In this document: piece after piece, positions 12,355-22,118 of the stretch
Position numbering within the stretch: the first letter of the stretch is position 1
Layout: each line of letters starts with the position of its first letter
NCBI GenBank assembly: GCA_026399435.1
Contig: JAPLQX010000046.1
Location: 80,185-144,184, forward strand
Length of the DNA stretch: 64,000 nt
Source: Rhodocyclales bacterium
Lineage (GTDB): Bacteria > Pseudomonadota > Gammaproteobacteria > Burkholderiales > Rhodocyclaceae
Direction: 5' to 3'
The notes under the pieces: generated by a model
Told to the model about the DNA's origin: nothing
Database searches by the model: none
Seen by the model: the letters and a program-made list of their open reading frames with translations, nothing else
Program-made: the position numbers and the translations under genes

Positions 12355-12888
12355 ATGCCGAACTCCTTTGCGACTGCGCTCGGAAAAGCCTTGCGCTGCC
12401 TGGTCGGCGCCAGCGCCGCCGCGCTGCTGCTGAGCGCCTGCGGCAACATCGCCGTCTATTCCGGCGCCGGCGGCACGACGGTCGAAGCGAAGAAAGTTGC
12501 GGCCCTGGTCTACGCCCAGGCCCCGGACGCGGAAATCGACACGCTGCCCTACTCCGGCGGCGACCTCACCAACGCCATCAAGCGCCTGCGCGATCGCTAT
12601 CCGCAACTGAAGCCCTGGCTCGACCAGGGCGTCATCGGCAACACCGCCAGCGGTTTCGTCGCCCTGCGCGACACGGCCCGGCGCGAACAGGTGCGCGAAC
12701 TGTTGCGCGCCGAGAACCGCGACCGGGCGCTGCTGCACAACCAGGCCTCCAAGGCAGTGGGCCACGGCGGCGAGGACCTGGACATCTGGCTGCCTTATGC
12801 CTCGTACTCCTTTGGCAAGGAGTGGATAGAGCAGGGACAGCCCGGATGGTGGTGGCTGAATGAAAGCCGGCAGTGGGTGCGGAAGTAG
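12355..12888 (+). CDS. DUF1318/YdbL-like lipoprotein (tentative)
   Basis: Signal with lipobox LLLSACGN; KPWLDQGVIGNTASGFVALRDTARREQVRELLRAENRDR resembles the YdbL family. Confidence 0.6.
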   Translation: MPNSFATALGKALRCLVGASAAALLLSACGNIAVYSGAGGTTVEAKKVAALVYAQAPDAEIDTLPYSGGDLTNAIKRLRDRYPQLKPWLDQGVIGNTASGFVALRDTARREQVRELLRAENRDRALLHNQASKAVGHGGEDLDIWLPYASYSFGKEWIEQGQPGWWWLNESRQWVRK

Positions 12889-12900
12889 GGCCGCGCGGCC
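12889..12900. repeat. 12-bp perfect palindrome GGCCGCGCGGCC between convergent genes
   Basis: Read directly at the convergent junction 12888/12902. Confidence 0.5.
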
Positions 12901-12901
12901 T

Positions 12902-13303
12902 CTACGTCGCGGACGGCACCTCGCGCTTGCTGCCGTCGTCGTTGATCGCAACGTAGGTGAATTGCGCTTCGGTAACCTTGACCACCACGGGATTGGCCGG
13001 ATGGCGCTCTGCATAAACCTGCACATCCACCGTGATCGAAGTCCTGCCGACCTTCACCACGTCGGCATAGAAGCTGACGATGTCGCCGACCGAGATCGGC
13101 TGCTTGAACAGGAAGGACTGCACCGCGACGGTAGCGATGCGGCCGCGCGCGCGGCGCATTGCCGGTATCGCGGCGGCGATGTCACATTGCGCCATGACCC
13201 AGCCGCCGAAGATGTCGCCGTTGCCGTTCATGTCGGCCGGCATCGGCATCACGCGCAGCACGGGCTCGCGCCCCGGGATCTTTACGCCTTCGTGACCCAT
13301 CAC
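12902..13303 (-). CDS. acyl-CoA thioesterase (hotdog fold)
   Basis: RVMPMPADMNGNGDIFGGWVMAQCDIAAAIPAMRRARGRIATVAVQSFLFKQPISVGDIVSFYADVVKVGRTSITVDVQVYAE. Confidence 0.93.
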   Translation of the reverse strand: MMGHEGVKIPGREPVLRVMPMPADMNGNGDIFGGWVMAQCDIAAAIPAMRRARGRIATVAVQSFLFKQPISVGDIVSFYADVVKVGRTSITVDVQVYAERHPANPVVVKVTEAQFTYVAINDDGSKREVPSAT

Positions 13304-15255
13304 CGGCCTCCGCTATTCAGATAGTTCATCGGGCCGCCAGTATAGGGCGCAAAGCCGGTGCCGAAAATCACGCCGGCGTCGGCCAGTTCGGCATCGGCGA
13401 CGATGCCGGCTGCCACCAGGCGCTGCGTGGCGGCCAGCAGGGGCTTGATCAGGCGCTGCGCGAGATCCTTCGGCGCCGTACCGTCAGCACCGACTCCTGT
13501 CTTCCGAGCCTTGCCATCCACCCAGTTGTAGAAGCCCTTACCCGACTTCTTGCCCAGATGCCCGGCGCCGACCAGTTCGACCAGCTTCTGCGGCGGATCG
13601 GACTCGCCGACCAGCTGCCGACCCGCCGCGACGGCGACATCCAGCCCGACCGTATCGGCCAGTTCGATCGGCCCCATCGGCATGCCGAAGGCCAGCATGG
13701 CGGCGTCGATGGTTTCGGGCGCGATGCCTTCGTCGATGCAGCGCATCGCCTCATGCATGTAGGGCGCGAGCACCGCATTGACCAGGAAGCCCGGCGCGTC
13801 CTTCACCGGCAGCGGCAGCTTGTCGATGCCGCGCACGAAAGCCGCGGCCTTCTGCGCGACTTCCGGCGCGGTGATGTCGCCGGCGACGACTTCGACCAGC
13901 GGCATCATCGCCACCGGATTAAAGAAGTGGATGCCGACCAGACGCGAAGGATTCTTGAACTTCGCCGCGATGTCGGCCAGCTTCAGCGACGAGGTGTTCG
14001 AGGCAAGCAGCGCATCGGGCTTGGCGCGCGCTTCGATATCGGCGAACAGCGCCTGCTTGGCTTCGAGGTTCTCGAAAATCGCTTCGATGATGACATCGGC
14101 CTGCCGCACGCCGTCACCCTGCGGATCGGCAATCAGCCGGTCGAGCGCAAAGCGCGCCAGCTTCTTGTCGCGCAGCTTCCTTTCGAAGAACTTCGCGGCG
14201 CGGCCGACGGCGGGCGCAATGCGCTCCACAGACTGATCCTGCAGCGTCACCGTCATGCCGCGCAGCACGCACCAGGCCGCGATGTCGCCGCCCATGACGC
14301 CGGCACCGACCACGTGCACATGGCGCGGCGCGAAATTCTCCACGCCTTTGCCGAAACCCTTGAGCCGGTCCTGCAGGAAGAAAACGCGGATCAAATTGCG
14401 CGTGGTCGGGTGCATCACCAGCGCATCGAGCGAGGTCGGCCTGTCGGCCGGCACCGCCAGCGTGTTGCCGCCGTAGTTCTGCCACTGGTCGATGATCGCC
14501 CAGGGCGCCGGGTAGTGTTCCTGCCGCGCACGCTTCGCCACCTGCTTTCGGGCGCCGCTGGCAACGACACTCTTGAGCGGACCGTTCATCAGCCTCTGCA
14601 TGAACGGCAGGAGTGCTTGACGCGGCGGCTTGCCCGAGAGCACCATCATGCGCGCAGCGTTTTCCATGACGCGCGGCGGCACGCAGGCGTCGGCGAGGCC
14701 CATTTTCTTCGCGCGTTTGGCGTCGATGTTCTTGCCGGTCAGCATCATGTCCAGCGCCGCCGCCGGACCGACCAATTGTGGCAAACGCAACATTCCACCC
14801 CAGCCGGGAACTATGCCGAGCATGACTTCGGGCAGCGCGAACTTGGTGCCCGGTTCATCGACCGCGATGCGATAGCGGCAGGCCAGCGCCAGTTCGGTGC
14901 CGCCGCCCATGCAGTGGCCGCGCACCAGCGCCAGCGTCGGGTAGTTCACGGCGGCCAGGCGGTTGTAGGTGTCCCAGCCGCGCTTGATCAGGACACGCGC
15001 TTTCTCCGGCGTATCGGACGAAATGAATTCCTCGATGTTGGCGCCGGCGATGAAGCCGGCCTCCTTGGCCGATTTGAAGATCAGGCCCTTGGGCGGATTC
15101 TTCTCGCATTCGTCGAGGATCAGGCCGAGCTCGGCCATGACGTCGGCGCCCAGCGTATTGGTCGAGGAATCGGCGGTATCGAGGACGGCCCAGGCCACTC
15201 CCGCATTTGCGTCGCCGGCTTCGCGTTCGAGGCGCCAGTTCTTGAAGTTGCTCAT
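13300..15255 (-). CDS. 3-hydroxyacyl-CoA dehydrogenase NAD-binding / enoyl-CoA hydratase bifunctional protein (FadB/FadJ-type)
   Basis: 651 aa; LVRGHCMGGGTELALACRYRIA; HVVGAGVMGGDIAAWC; RLVGIHFFNPVAMMPLVEVV; DAPGFLVNAVLAPYMHEA. Confidence 0.94.
   Translation of the reverse strand: MSNFKNWRLEREAGDANAGVAWAVLDTADSSTNTLGADVMAELGLILDECEKNPPKGLIFKSAKEAGFIAGANIEEFISSDTPEKARVLIKRGWDTYNRLAAVNYPTLALVRGHCMGGGTELALACRYRIAVDEPGTKFALPEVMLGIVPGWGGMLRLPQLVGPAAALDMMLTGKNIDAKRAKKMGLADACVPPRVMENAARMMVLSGKPPRQALLPFMQRLMNGPLKSVVASGARKQVAKRARQEHYPAPWAIIDQWQNYGGNTLAVPADRPTSLDALVMHPTTRNLIRVFFLQDRLKGFGKGVENFAPRHVHVVGAGVMGGDIAAWCVLRGMTVTLQDQSVERIAPAVGRAAKFFERKLRDKKLARFALDRLIADPQGDGVRQADVIIEAIFENLEAKQALFADIEARAKPDALLASNTSSLKLADIAAKFKNPSRLVGIHFFNPVAMMPLVEVVAGDITAPEVAQKAAAFVRGIDKLPLPVKDAPGFLVNAVLAPYMHEAMRCIDEGIAPETIDAAMLAFGMPMGPIELADTVGLDVAVAAGRQLVGESDPPQKLVELVGAGHLGKKSGKGFYNWVDGKARKTGVGADGTAPKDLAQRLIKPLLAATQRLVAAGIVADAELADAGVIFGTGFAPYTGGPMNYLNSGGR
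13471..13507 (-). repeat. short-type copy of the dispersed repeat, in frame (GVGADGTAP)
   Basis: Minus strand ggagtcggtgctgacggtacggcgcc; same frame as the other coding copies. Confidence 0.6.
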
Positions 15256-16136
15256 GTCGGGCTTTCCTTGCTTGTGTTCGGAATAACGAAGCGCCCGACG
15301 ATGGCCGGCCGCGCATCGTCAGCCACGTGAAGTGCGAAGAGGTGCTTCGCCGCCTGCGGCTCGCTGCGCAGGCTCACCCTGGCGCCATAGAAGACCGGAC
15401 CCTTGATCCAGGTGTCGAGCTCCATCGGTGCATGGTGTGCGGCGCCGAGATGTCCGAGGCACTGACCGATAGCCCGCTGAGGATGGGCGAACGCACGCGC
15501 GTAGCCAAGGCGGCGCGCGTACCAGCCGCTCATGTGCAGGGGATTGAAGTCGCCCGAAAGGCGGCCGTAACGCCAGCGGCCATGCTCCGGCATGCGCCAC
15601 TCGGTGGCGGTCGTCCCGCCCACGCCCGGGCTGGCGTAGGCGTCCGCCTGCGCCGAACCGAAACGACCGCGCGCGTAGAAGGTATTCACGGCTTCCCACA
15701 CGGTGCGGCCGCCGACCTTCGCCTCGACCCGCAGGTCCATCTCGAGGCCCTTCTCGAGCACGCGCAGATCGCCTGTGCGCACGGTGAAATCCAGCACCGC
15801 ATCGGGTGCGATCGGCTCGTGCTGCACCAGTCGGTTGCGAACCTGCAGCACCTTCCAGATCGGCAGGGGAAAGGCTGGATGGCTGAGCACCGCCATCAGC
15901 ATGGGGAAGCTTGCGGTATGGGGATAAAGGATCGACAGAGACTCACCCGTCGGCATGCCGGACAGGTCGAGGAACTCGGCGAGATCCTGCGACGAAGTTC
16001 GATGGCCGGACCACCGCGCCTCGATATCGGGCAGTTGTCCGTCGTCGGCAAAACCGCGCGACGGGCGCCAGACATTCGCCATGAAGCCCATGGCGGATGG
16101 CTTGGCACGATACTCGAGCCGGACCGGCGTGCGCAT
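15252..16136 (-). CDS. MaoC-like acyl dehydratase
   Basis: ADGRLSGDFNPLHMSGWYARRLGYARAFAHPQ-type hot-dog motif (GDFNPLHMSGWYARRLGYARAFAHPQ). Confidence 0.85.
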   Translation of the reverse strand: MRTPVRLEYRAKPSAMGFMANVWRPSRGFADDGQLPDIEARWSGHRTSSQDLAEFLDLSGMPTGESLSILYPHTASFPMLMAVLSHPAFPLPIWKVLQVRNRLVQHEPIAPDAVLDFTVRTGDLRVLEKGLEMDLRVEAKVGGRTVWEAVNTFYARGRFGSAQADAYASPGVGGTTATEWRMPEHGRWRYGRLSGDFNPLHMSGWYARRLGYARAFAHPQRAIGQCLGHLGAAHHAPMELDTWIKGPVFYGARVSLRSEPQAAKHLFALHVADDARPAIVGRFVIPNTSKESPT

Positions 16137-16147
16137 CGCGACCCGCG

Positions 16148-17449
16148 CTAGACCGTTTCGACCAGCACCGCACCGCCCTGTCCGCCGCCGATGCAGATGG
16201 TGGCGATGCCGCGCTTGCCGCGTTTGCCATCATTGTTACGTCGCAGTACATGCAGCAGATGCAGCACGATGCGCGCCCCCGAGGCGCCGACCGGATGGCC
16301 CAACGCGATCGCGCCGCCGTCGACATTGAGCTTCCCGGTGTCGAGCGCTCCGAGCGCGCAATCCAGCCCCAGCTCTTCGCGGCAATAGGCGGCGTCGTTC
16401 CACGCCCGCAGGCAGCCCTGCACCTGCGCGGCGAAGGCCTCGTTGATTTCCCAGGCGTCGAGGTCATTGAGGCCGAGGCCGTGACGCTGCAGGATGGGCG
16501 TCGCCGCATGCACCGGACCGAGGCCCATCTGCGCCGGATCGAGGCCGGCCCACTGGGTGTCGGTGATTTTTCCGATCGGCTCCAGCTTGTATTTCTCGAC
16601 GGCCCCGGCGGACGCCAGTAGCAGCCAGGCCGCGCCGTCGGTAATCTGCGAGCTGTTGCCCGGCGTGATCTTGCCGTAGGTGCGATCGAAAAAGGGCTTC
16701 AGCCTGGCGAGGTTCTGCTCGCTCGAGTCGAGGCGCACGCCATCGTCCGCTGCATATACCTTGCCGCTCGTGTCGATCAGCGGCACGATTTCCTCGAAGC
16801 GGCCGGCCGCCTGCGCGGCCGCCACCTTCCTGTGGCTCTCGACCGAGAAGGCATCCATTTCCCGGCGCGAAATGCCGAACTTCCAGGCCAGATTTTCGGC
16901 GGTCTGGCCCATCATCAGATTGACCACCGGGTCGGTCAGGCCCTTGACGATGCCGATCACGGGGCTCAAGAGCATGCCCAGGCGCAGTTTGGCGAACAGC
17001 CCGATTCGCGCGCCGAGCGTGCGCGCTTGCGCCATGCGCGAGAACCACATCACCATCTTGTCCGAGTACAGCAAGTGAGTGCGCGAGAGCGCATCGACGC
17101 CGCCGGCCATCACCAGCTGCGAACGCCCGTTCTGGATGTTGGCAATCGCCGAATCGATCGCCTGCATGCCGGAGGCGCAGTTGCGCATCACGGTCCAGCC
17201 CGGCACCTTGTTGCCGCAGCCGAGGCGCAGCGCGATGACGCGGCCGATGTTCACCTCATCGACGCTCGGCGCGGCGCAGCCGACGATCACTTCGTCGAGC
17301 TGGTCGGGGGCGAAGGGCTGGCGCGCCAGCAGGGCGCGGCCGGAAATGGTGGCGAGGTCGGACGCCGAAAACGGGCCGGGAACGTTGCGCGACTTGAGAA
17401 AGGGCGTACGTGCGCCATCGACGATATAGACGGAGGCGAAGGCGGCCAT
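16148..17449 (-). CDS. acetyl-CoA C-acyltransferase (FadI-like thiolase)
   Basis: MAAFASVYIVDGARTPFLKSRN; MRNCASGMQAIDSAIANIQNGRSQLVMAGGVDALSRT; NVDGGAIALGHPVGASGARI; CIGGGQGGAVLVE. Confidence 0.93.
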   Translation of the reverse strand: MAAFASVYIVDGARTPFLKSRNVPGPFSASDLATISGRALLARQPFAPDQLDEVIVGCAAPSVDEVNIGRVIALRLGCGNKVPGWTVMRNCASGMQAIDSAIANIQNGRSQLVMAGGVDALSRTHLLYSDKMVMWFSRMAQARTLGARIGLFAKLRLGMLLSPVIGIVKGLTDPVVNLMMGQTAENLAWKFGISRREMDAFSVESHRKVAAAQAAGRFEEIVPLIDTSGKVYAADDGVRLDSSEQNLARLKPFFDRTYGKITPGNSSQITDGAAWLLLASAGAVEKYKLEPIGKITDTQWAGLDPAQMGLGPVHAATPILQRHGLGLNDLDAWEINEAFAAQVQGCLRAWNDAAYCREELGLDCALGALDTGKLNVDGGAIALGHPVGASGARIVLHLLHVLRRNNDGKRGKRGIATICIGGGQGGAVLVETV

Positions 17450-17451
17450 GG

Positions 17452-19791
17452 CTATGCCGCCCGGCGCAAAGCTTGCGGCTCGCCGGCTGCCTCGACGGCA
17501 AAGTCCTGCGGAAAATCGTCGACCGCGATCGCCTTGTCGCGCAGATGGACACGGCGCTGCAGCAGCGCGTGCTCGTCGGCCGTGATAATGCCCGCCTCGC
17601 ATGCGTGGGCAGCCATTGTCGCCGTATCACCAGCGCCGACTCTTCCTTCCTTCTGCGCGGCGCGGATGCGGGCTTCGATCGGCTCGGCGGCCACCGCCGC
17701 CTCCAGCGCCAATTCGACCACACCGACGGCGTCATGCTCATCCCGCGGCACATACATGCCGGCGGTGAGCCGGTCGCGGCTGGCCGAAGGCTCGATCAGA
17801 AGGCGTGCTACCTCGTGGCCGAGCCGATCGGTCGGCATCGCATGAGGACGGCCGAGCGGGAAGATTTTCCAGCTCAGGACCGCCGCGATGAAACGATTCG
17901 GGAAGTTCGCCATCACGCCGTCGAAGGCGTTCTGCATTCTGAACATTGCGTCCTGCATGGCCCAGTGCATCAGCGGCGCGTCTTCAGCCTGGCGGCCCTC
18001 GTCCTCATAGCGCTTCAGCGTGGCGGAACACAGGTATAGCAGGGAAAGGATGTCGCCGAGCCGTGCCGAAATTTTTTCCTTGCGCTTGAGGTCGCCTCCC
18101 ATGACCAGCATCGACACGTCGGCGAGGACGGCGAAGGCAGCCGAAAAGCGCGTCAGCTGCTGATAGTAGCGCCAGGTTTCAGGCGCCGCGCCGGCCGGCA
18201 CCGCACCGAAGCGGGATCCGGTGAGGCCCATGGTCCAGGCGCGGAAACCCCGGCTCCAGACGAACCATGCATGGCTGAACAGGGCGCGGTCGAAATCGCG
18301 CAGGCCAGTTGCTGTATCGGGATTCCGGGCAGCCTCCATTTCCTTCAGCACCCAGGGATGGCAGCGGATCGCGCCCTGGCCGAAAATGATCAGGCTGCGG
18401 GTCAGGATGTTGGCGCCTTCGACGGTGATCGCGACGGGGATCTGCTGGTAGGCGCGGCCCATGAAATTGTTGGGGCCGAGGCAGATGCCCTTGCCGCCGA
18501 GGATATCCATCGCGTCATTGACCACCTGGCGCGCGCGTTCGGTGACGTGATACTTGACGATGGCGGACGCCACCGACGGCTTTTCGCCGAGGTCGATGGC
18601 GCCCGCGGTCAGGGTCCGCGCCGCATCCATCATGTAGGTGTTGCCGCCCATGCGCGCCAGCGGTTCCTCGATGCCCTCGAACTTGCCGATCGCCGTCCTG
18701 AACTGGCTGCGCACGCGGGCATAAGCGCCGGTCGCGCGCACCGCGAGCTTGGCCATGCCGGTATTGCTTGAGGGCAGCGAGATCGAACGGCCGGCCGCGA
18801 GGCATTCCATCAACATGCGCCAGCCCTGTCCGGCCATCGCCGGGCCGCCGATGATCCAGTCGAGCGGCATGAACACGTCCTTGCCCGAGTTCGGCCCGTT
18901 CTGGAACACGGCATTCAGCGGAAAGTGGCGGCGGCCGATGTTGACCCCGGGGTGACCGGTCGGCACCAGCGCACAGGTGATGCCGATGTCCTCGACACCG
19001 CCGAGCAGGCGGTCGGGGTCCTGCAGGCGGAAGGCCAGGCCGAGGATGGTGCAGATCGGGCCCAGCGTGATGTAGCGCTTGTCCCAACTGACGCGCATGC
19101 CGACGACTTCCTTGCCCTGCCACATGCCCCGGCAGACGATGCCGGTGTCCGGAATCGACGCGGCATCCGAACCCGCATTGGGGTTGGTCAGGGCGAAGGC
19201 GGGAATCTCCTGTCCCCGGGCCAGACGCGGCAGGTAGTGGTTCTTCTGTTCCCCGGTGCCGTAATGCAGCAGCAGTTCCGCCGGGCCCAGCGAGTTGGGC
19301 ACCATCACCGAGACCGCCGCCGCCGAGCAGCGCGTGGACAGCTTCTGCACCACGGCCGAATGCGCGTAGGCCGAAAATTCGAGGCCGCCATAGCGCTGCG
19401 GGATGATCATGCCGAGGAAGCCTTTTTCCTTGATCCAGGCCCAGGCCTCCGGCGCAAGGTCCTGGTGGATCTGCGTGGTGTCCCAGTCGCTGACCATGGC
19501 GCAGAGCGCTTCGCATTCGTTGTCGAGGAAGGATTGCTCCGCGGCCGACAGTTTCGGTTGCGGATAGGCGAGCAGCTTGCGCCAGTCCGGCCTGCCGGAA
19601 AACAGCTCGCCCTCCCACCAGACGGTGCCGGCTTCCAGCGCCTCCTTCTCGGTCTGCGACATGGCGGGCAGCAGCTTCTTGTAGGCGGCGAACATCGGCC
19701 CCGTCAGGATGGCGCGGCGCAGGGATGGCAGGAACAGCACCGCGGCGAGTGTGGCAAATGCGGCGGCAATCAGAATCAGCAACCAGGTCAT
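17452..19791 (-). CDS. fadE: acyl-CoA dehydrogenase, FadE-like
   Basis: 779 aa; FALTNPNAGSDAASIPDTGIVCRG; LGGKGICLGPNNFMGRAYQQIPVAITVEGANILTRSLIIFGQGAIRCHPWV. Confidence 0.93.
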   Translation of the reverse strand: MTWLLILIAAAFATLAAVLFLPSLRRAILTGPMFAAYKKLLPAMSQTEKEALEAGTVWWEGELFSGRPDWRKLLAYPQPKLSAAEQSFLDNECEALCAMVSDWDTTQIHQDLAPEAWAWIKEKGFLGMIIPQRYGGLEFSAYAHSAVVQKLSTRCSAAAVSVMVPNSLGPAELLLHYGTGEQKNHYLPRLARGQEIPAFALTNPNAGSDAASIPDTGIVCRGMWQGKEVVGMRVSWDKRYITLGPICTILGLAFRLQDPDRLLGGVEDIGITCALVPTGHPGVNIGRRHFPLNAVFQNGPNSGKDVFMPLDWIIGGPAMAGQGWRMLMECLAAGRSISLPSSNTGMAKLAVRATGAYARVRSQFRTAIGKFEGIEEPLARMGGNTYMMDAARTLTAGAIDLGEKPSVASAIVKYHVTERARQVVNDAMDILGGKGICLGPNNFMGRAYQQIPVAITVEGANILTRSLIIFGQGAIRCHPWVLKEMEAARNPDTATGLRDFDRALFSHAWFVWSRGFRAWTMGLTGSRFGAVPAGAAPETWRYYQQLTRFSAAFAVLADVSMLVMGGDLKRKEKISARLGDILSLLYLCSATLKRYEDEGRQAEDAPLMHWAMQDAMFRMQNAFDGVMANFPNRFIAAVLSWKIFPLGRPHAMPTDRLGHEVARLLIEPSASRDRLTAGMYVPRDEHDAVGVVELALEAAVAAEPIEARIRAAQKEGRVGAGDTATMAAHACEAGIITADEHALLQRRVHLRDKAIAVDDFPQDFAVEAAGEPQALRRAA
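17629..17655 (-). repeat. short-type copy of the dispersed repeat, in frame (GRVGAGDTATM)
   Basis: Minus strand ggaagagtcggcgctggtgatacggcga. Confidence 0.6.
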
Positions 19792-19816
19792 GACTTCTCC
19801 TTGGGTTTACCGGCGC

Positions 19817-20488
19817 TCAGGCGGCACGCTTGGCGCGCGGCTTCCTGACGGGCTTGGAACTAATTTCAGGCAGCGGCGCGCGCAGGCCACCGATGAGGAA
19901 GCTCATCAGGCGCGCGTAAAGCGCGTCGGGATCGCTGTCGTCGACTGGGCCGAGAATGCGCAGCGCGTCGGCGCCGGAAATGGCGTAGGACAGGGCGCCC
20001 ATCATGAAATGGAAACGCCAGAGGAACTCCTCCTGGGGCACGTCGGGCAGCGCCTTGAAGAAGGCCGCCTTGAAGCGGGCAATGACCTCGGCGTATTCCT
20101 CGGCGAGAAAGGTGCGGACGAAATCCGTCGGCTCGGTGTAGGTGCGGCCCAGCAGGCGCATGAAGGTCTGGCCGCCGTTCCGGTCGGCGGCCATGCGGAT
20201 CGCCACGCCGAAAAATGCCTCGACGATCTGCCGCGGCTTCAGCGGCGCGCCTTTGGCCTCGGCTTCGAACGCATCGAGCGCGGCGATGCGCTGCTCGTTG
20301 AGCCAAGTCAGGCGGCGGCGGAACACGGCCTCGATCAGCGCCTCCTTCGAGCCGAAGTGATAATTCACCGCGGCAAGATTGGCCTGCGCCTCGGCCGTGA
20401 TCATGCGCAGCGTGGTCGCATCGAGACCATGCTGCACCAGCAGCTTTTCGGCGGCGTCGAGAATGCGGGAGCGGGTATCGGGTTCCAT
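19817..20488 (-). CDS. TetR/AcrR family regulator (candidate fatty-acid-degradation regulator)
   Basis: MEPDTRSRILDAAEKLLVQHGLDATTLRMITAEAQANLAAVNYHFGSKEALIEAVF. Confidence 0.9.
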   Translation of the reverse strand: MEPDTRSRILDAAEKLLVQHGLDATTLRMITAEAQANLAAVNYHFGSKEALIEAVFRRRLTWLNEQRIAALDAFEAEAKGAPLKPRQIVEAFFGVAIRMAADRNGGQTFMRLLGRTYTEPTDFVRTFLAEEYAEVIARFKAAFFKALPDVPQEEFLWRFHFMMGALSYAISGADALRILGPVDDSDPDALYARLMSFLIGGLRAPLPEISSKPVRKPRAKRAA

Positions 20489-20520
20489 GGGCAGGCAGGC
20501 CTTGAATGAACGGCGGTTTA

Positions 20521-20532
20521 AAACACTTGTTT
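20521..20532. promoter_or_regulatory. candidate TetR operator AAACACTTGTTT
   Basis: Near-palindrome about 33 bp upstream of the TetR start codon. Confidence 0.4.
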
Positions 20533-20624
20533 GAATTCTGCTCAATGACGCGGCCGATGTCAATCCCCGGCCGGTCAATGCCTCTCACGAAGAAAGCTGC
20601 GCGGCCGGCTGACGCCGGCCCGGT

Positions 20625-21119
20625 TCAGGCCTTGGAACGGCGCCCGGCTTCGGGCTTGCGCCACGGCCCGGGACGCTTCTTCTTGTCCAGTGCAGGCTTG
20701 GGTTTGGGCACCAGCATGTTTCTGCCCGGCCCCTTCAGGAAAACCCGGTGCGCCAGAATCGCGGCGCTGATCTGTTCCGTCGCGAGGCGGATCGCCGCGC
20801 CTTCACCTTTGGGCGTGTAGCCGGCAAGCTCCTGCTTGATGGTGAGCAAGCGTTCTTCCGGCTCCGCTTTCCTCTTGTGCCGCACACCGGCCATGAACTC
20901 CAGCGCGGCCGGCGTCAGCATGAAGCGGCCGGCCTCCTCGCCGATCAAGCTGTAGGTGGAGAGCCGGACAAACGCCGCGGCCAGGTCGACATCGAGAGGA
21001 ATCGAGCCGTGCAGCAGATCCGCCGCGGCCATTATTTCCGCGAGTTCCGCCGGCCGCCTTTTCGACGCAAGCGCCGTGGCCATCAGAAGGAGTACATCGA
21101 CATCGTGGACCGGGTGCAT
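20625..21119 (-). CDS. hypothetical protein
   Basis: 164-aa ORF with plausible coding composition, no recognised motif. Confidence 0.55.
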   Translation of the reverse strand: MHPVHDVDVLLLMATALASKRRPAELAEIMAAADLLHGSIPLDVDLAAAFVRLSTYSLIGEEAGRFMLTPAALEFMAGVRHKRKAEPEERLLTIKQELAGYTPKGEGAAIRLATEQISAAILAHRVFLKGPGRNMLVPKPKPALDKKKRPGPWRKPEAGRRSKA

Positions 21120-21184
21120 GCAATGACCTTTGAATGAAGCGAATCATGAGCCGACAGACACCGGTCGGCGGGAATGCGGTCTGC

Positions 21185-21871
21185 CTACGCCGACATGACG
21201 ACCGGACCGCCCTTGGCGATGGCGCGCTGATAGGCGGGCCGCGCTTCCATCCTCGCCTTGTAGGCCTGCAGGTTCGGAAAGGGTCCCTTGCCGGCGCGGG
21301 ACAGCGCTGCCTCGACGGCAAAACTCATCTGGAAGTCCGCCACCGTAATCTGCTCGCCGGCAAACCACCGGTGCATGGCCAGATGCTCTTCCATGAATTT
21401 CATGGCAGCGGATACGTTCGGATCGACCAGTTTCGCCAGCACCTGGGCGCACAGCTTGCGCGCGATCGGCCTGATGAAAAACGGCATGGGCTGCCTGGGA
21501 ATGCTGACAAACACAAGCTTCATCACCAGCCAGTTCATCAGCGAGCCTTCGGCGTAATGCATCCAGAAGCGGCACTGCCTGTACTCCGGCGTCCCTGCGG
21601 CGGGCTGGAGGTTCGCCACATCCCCCTTGCCCTGGTCGCCATAGCGTTCGACCAGGTATTCGAGGATCGCGCCCGACTCGGCGATGGTGAGATCGCCGTC
21701 GGTAATCACCGGCGACTTGCCCAGTGGATGCACGGCGCGCAGTTCCGGCGGCGCCAGCCGCGTGACCGGATTGCGCTGGTAGCGCTTGATTTCATAGGGC
21801 AGCCCGAGTTCTTCCAGCAGCCACAGGATGCGCTGCGAACGCGAGGTTTCGAGATGGTGAACAGTGATCAT
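21185..21871 (-). CDS. glutathione S-transferase family protein
   Basis: MITVHHLETSRSQRILWLLEELGLPYEIKRYQRNPVTRLAPPELRAVHPLGKSPVITDGDLTIAESGAILEYLVERYG. Confidence 0.94.
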   Translation of the reverse strand: MITVHHLETSRSQRILWLLEELGLPYEIKRYQRNPVTRLAPPELRAVHPLGKSPVITDGDLTIAESGAILEYLVERYGDQGKGDVANLQPAAGTPEYRQCRFWMHYAEGSLMNWLVMKLVFVSIPRQPMPFFIRPIARKLCAQVLAKLVDPNVSAAMKFMEEHLAMHRWFAGEQITVADFQMSFAVEAALSRAGKGPFPNLQAYKARMEARPAYQRAIAKGGPVVMSA

Positions 21872-22118
21872 GCTGCGAAGTATAGACAGTACGGGGCGAC
21901 AGGGGAGCTTCGCAGCGCGTCGTTCAGCAACGGGGCGCCTGCAGGTGCTTTTTGCTATGCTGACAAAATCGGCTGTATCAGCCGGTCGCTGCCAGGGCGA
22001 GGCGCTGGCAAGCAGCATGGATTTCGTCGCTGGAGGGATTTCCGTGATCATGGACTGGCGCAGGCGAATACCCGGTTCGCGCAAATCCGGGGCCGCGAGA
22101 TTCTCGGCGACGCACAGC

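Noticed and set aside
21583-21610. cggcgtccctgcggcgggctgg in the GST gene as a repeat copy
   Set aside because: It encodes NLQPAAGTPEYRQ, a normal GST segment; only a partial match to the hairpin module.
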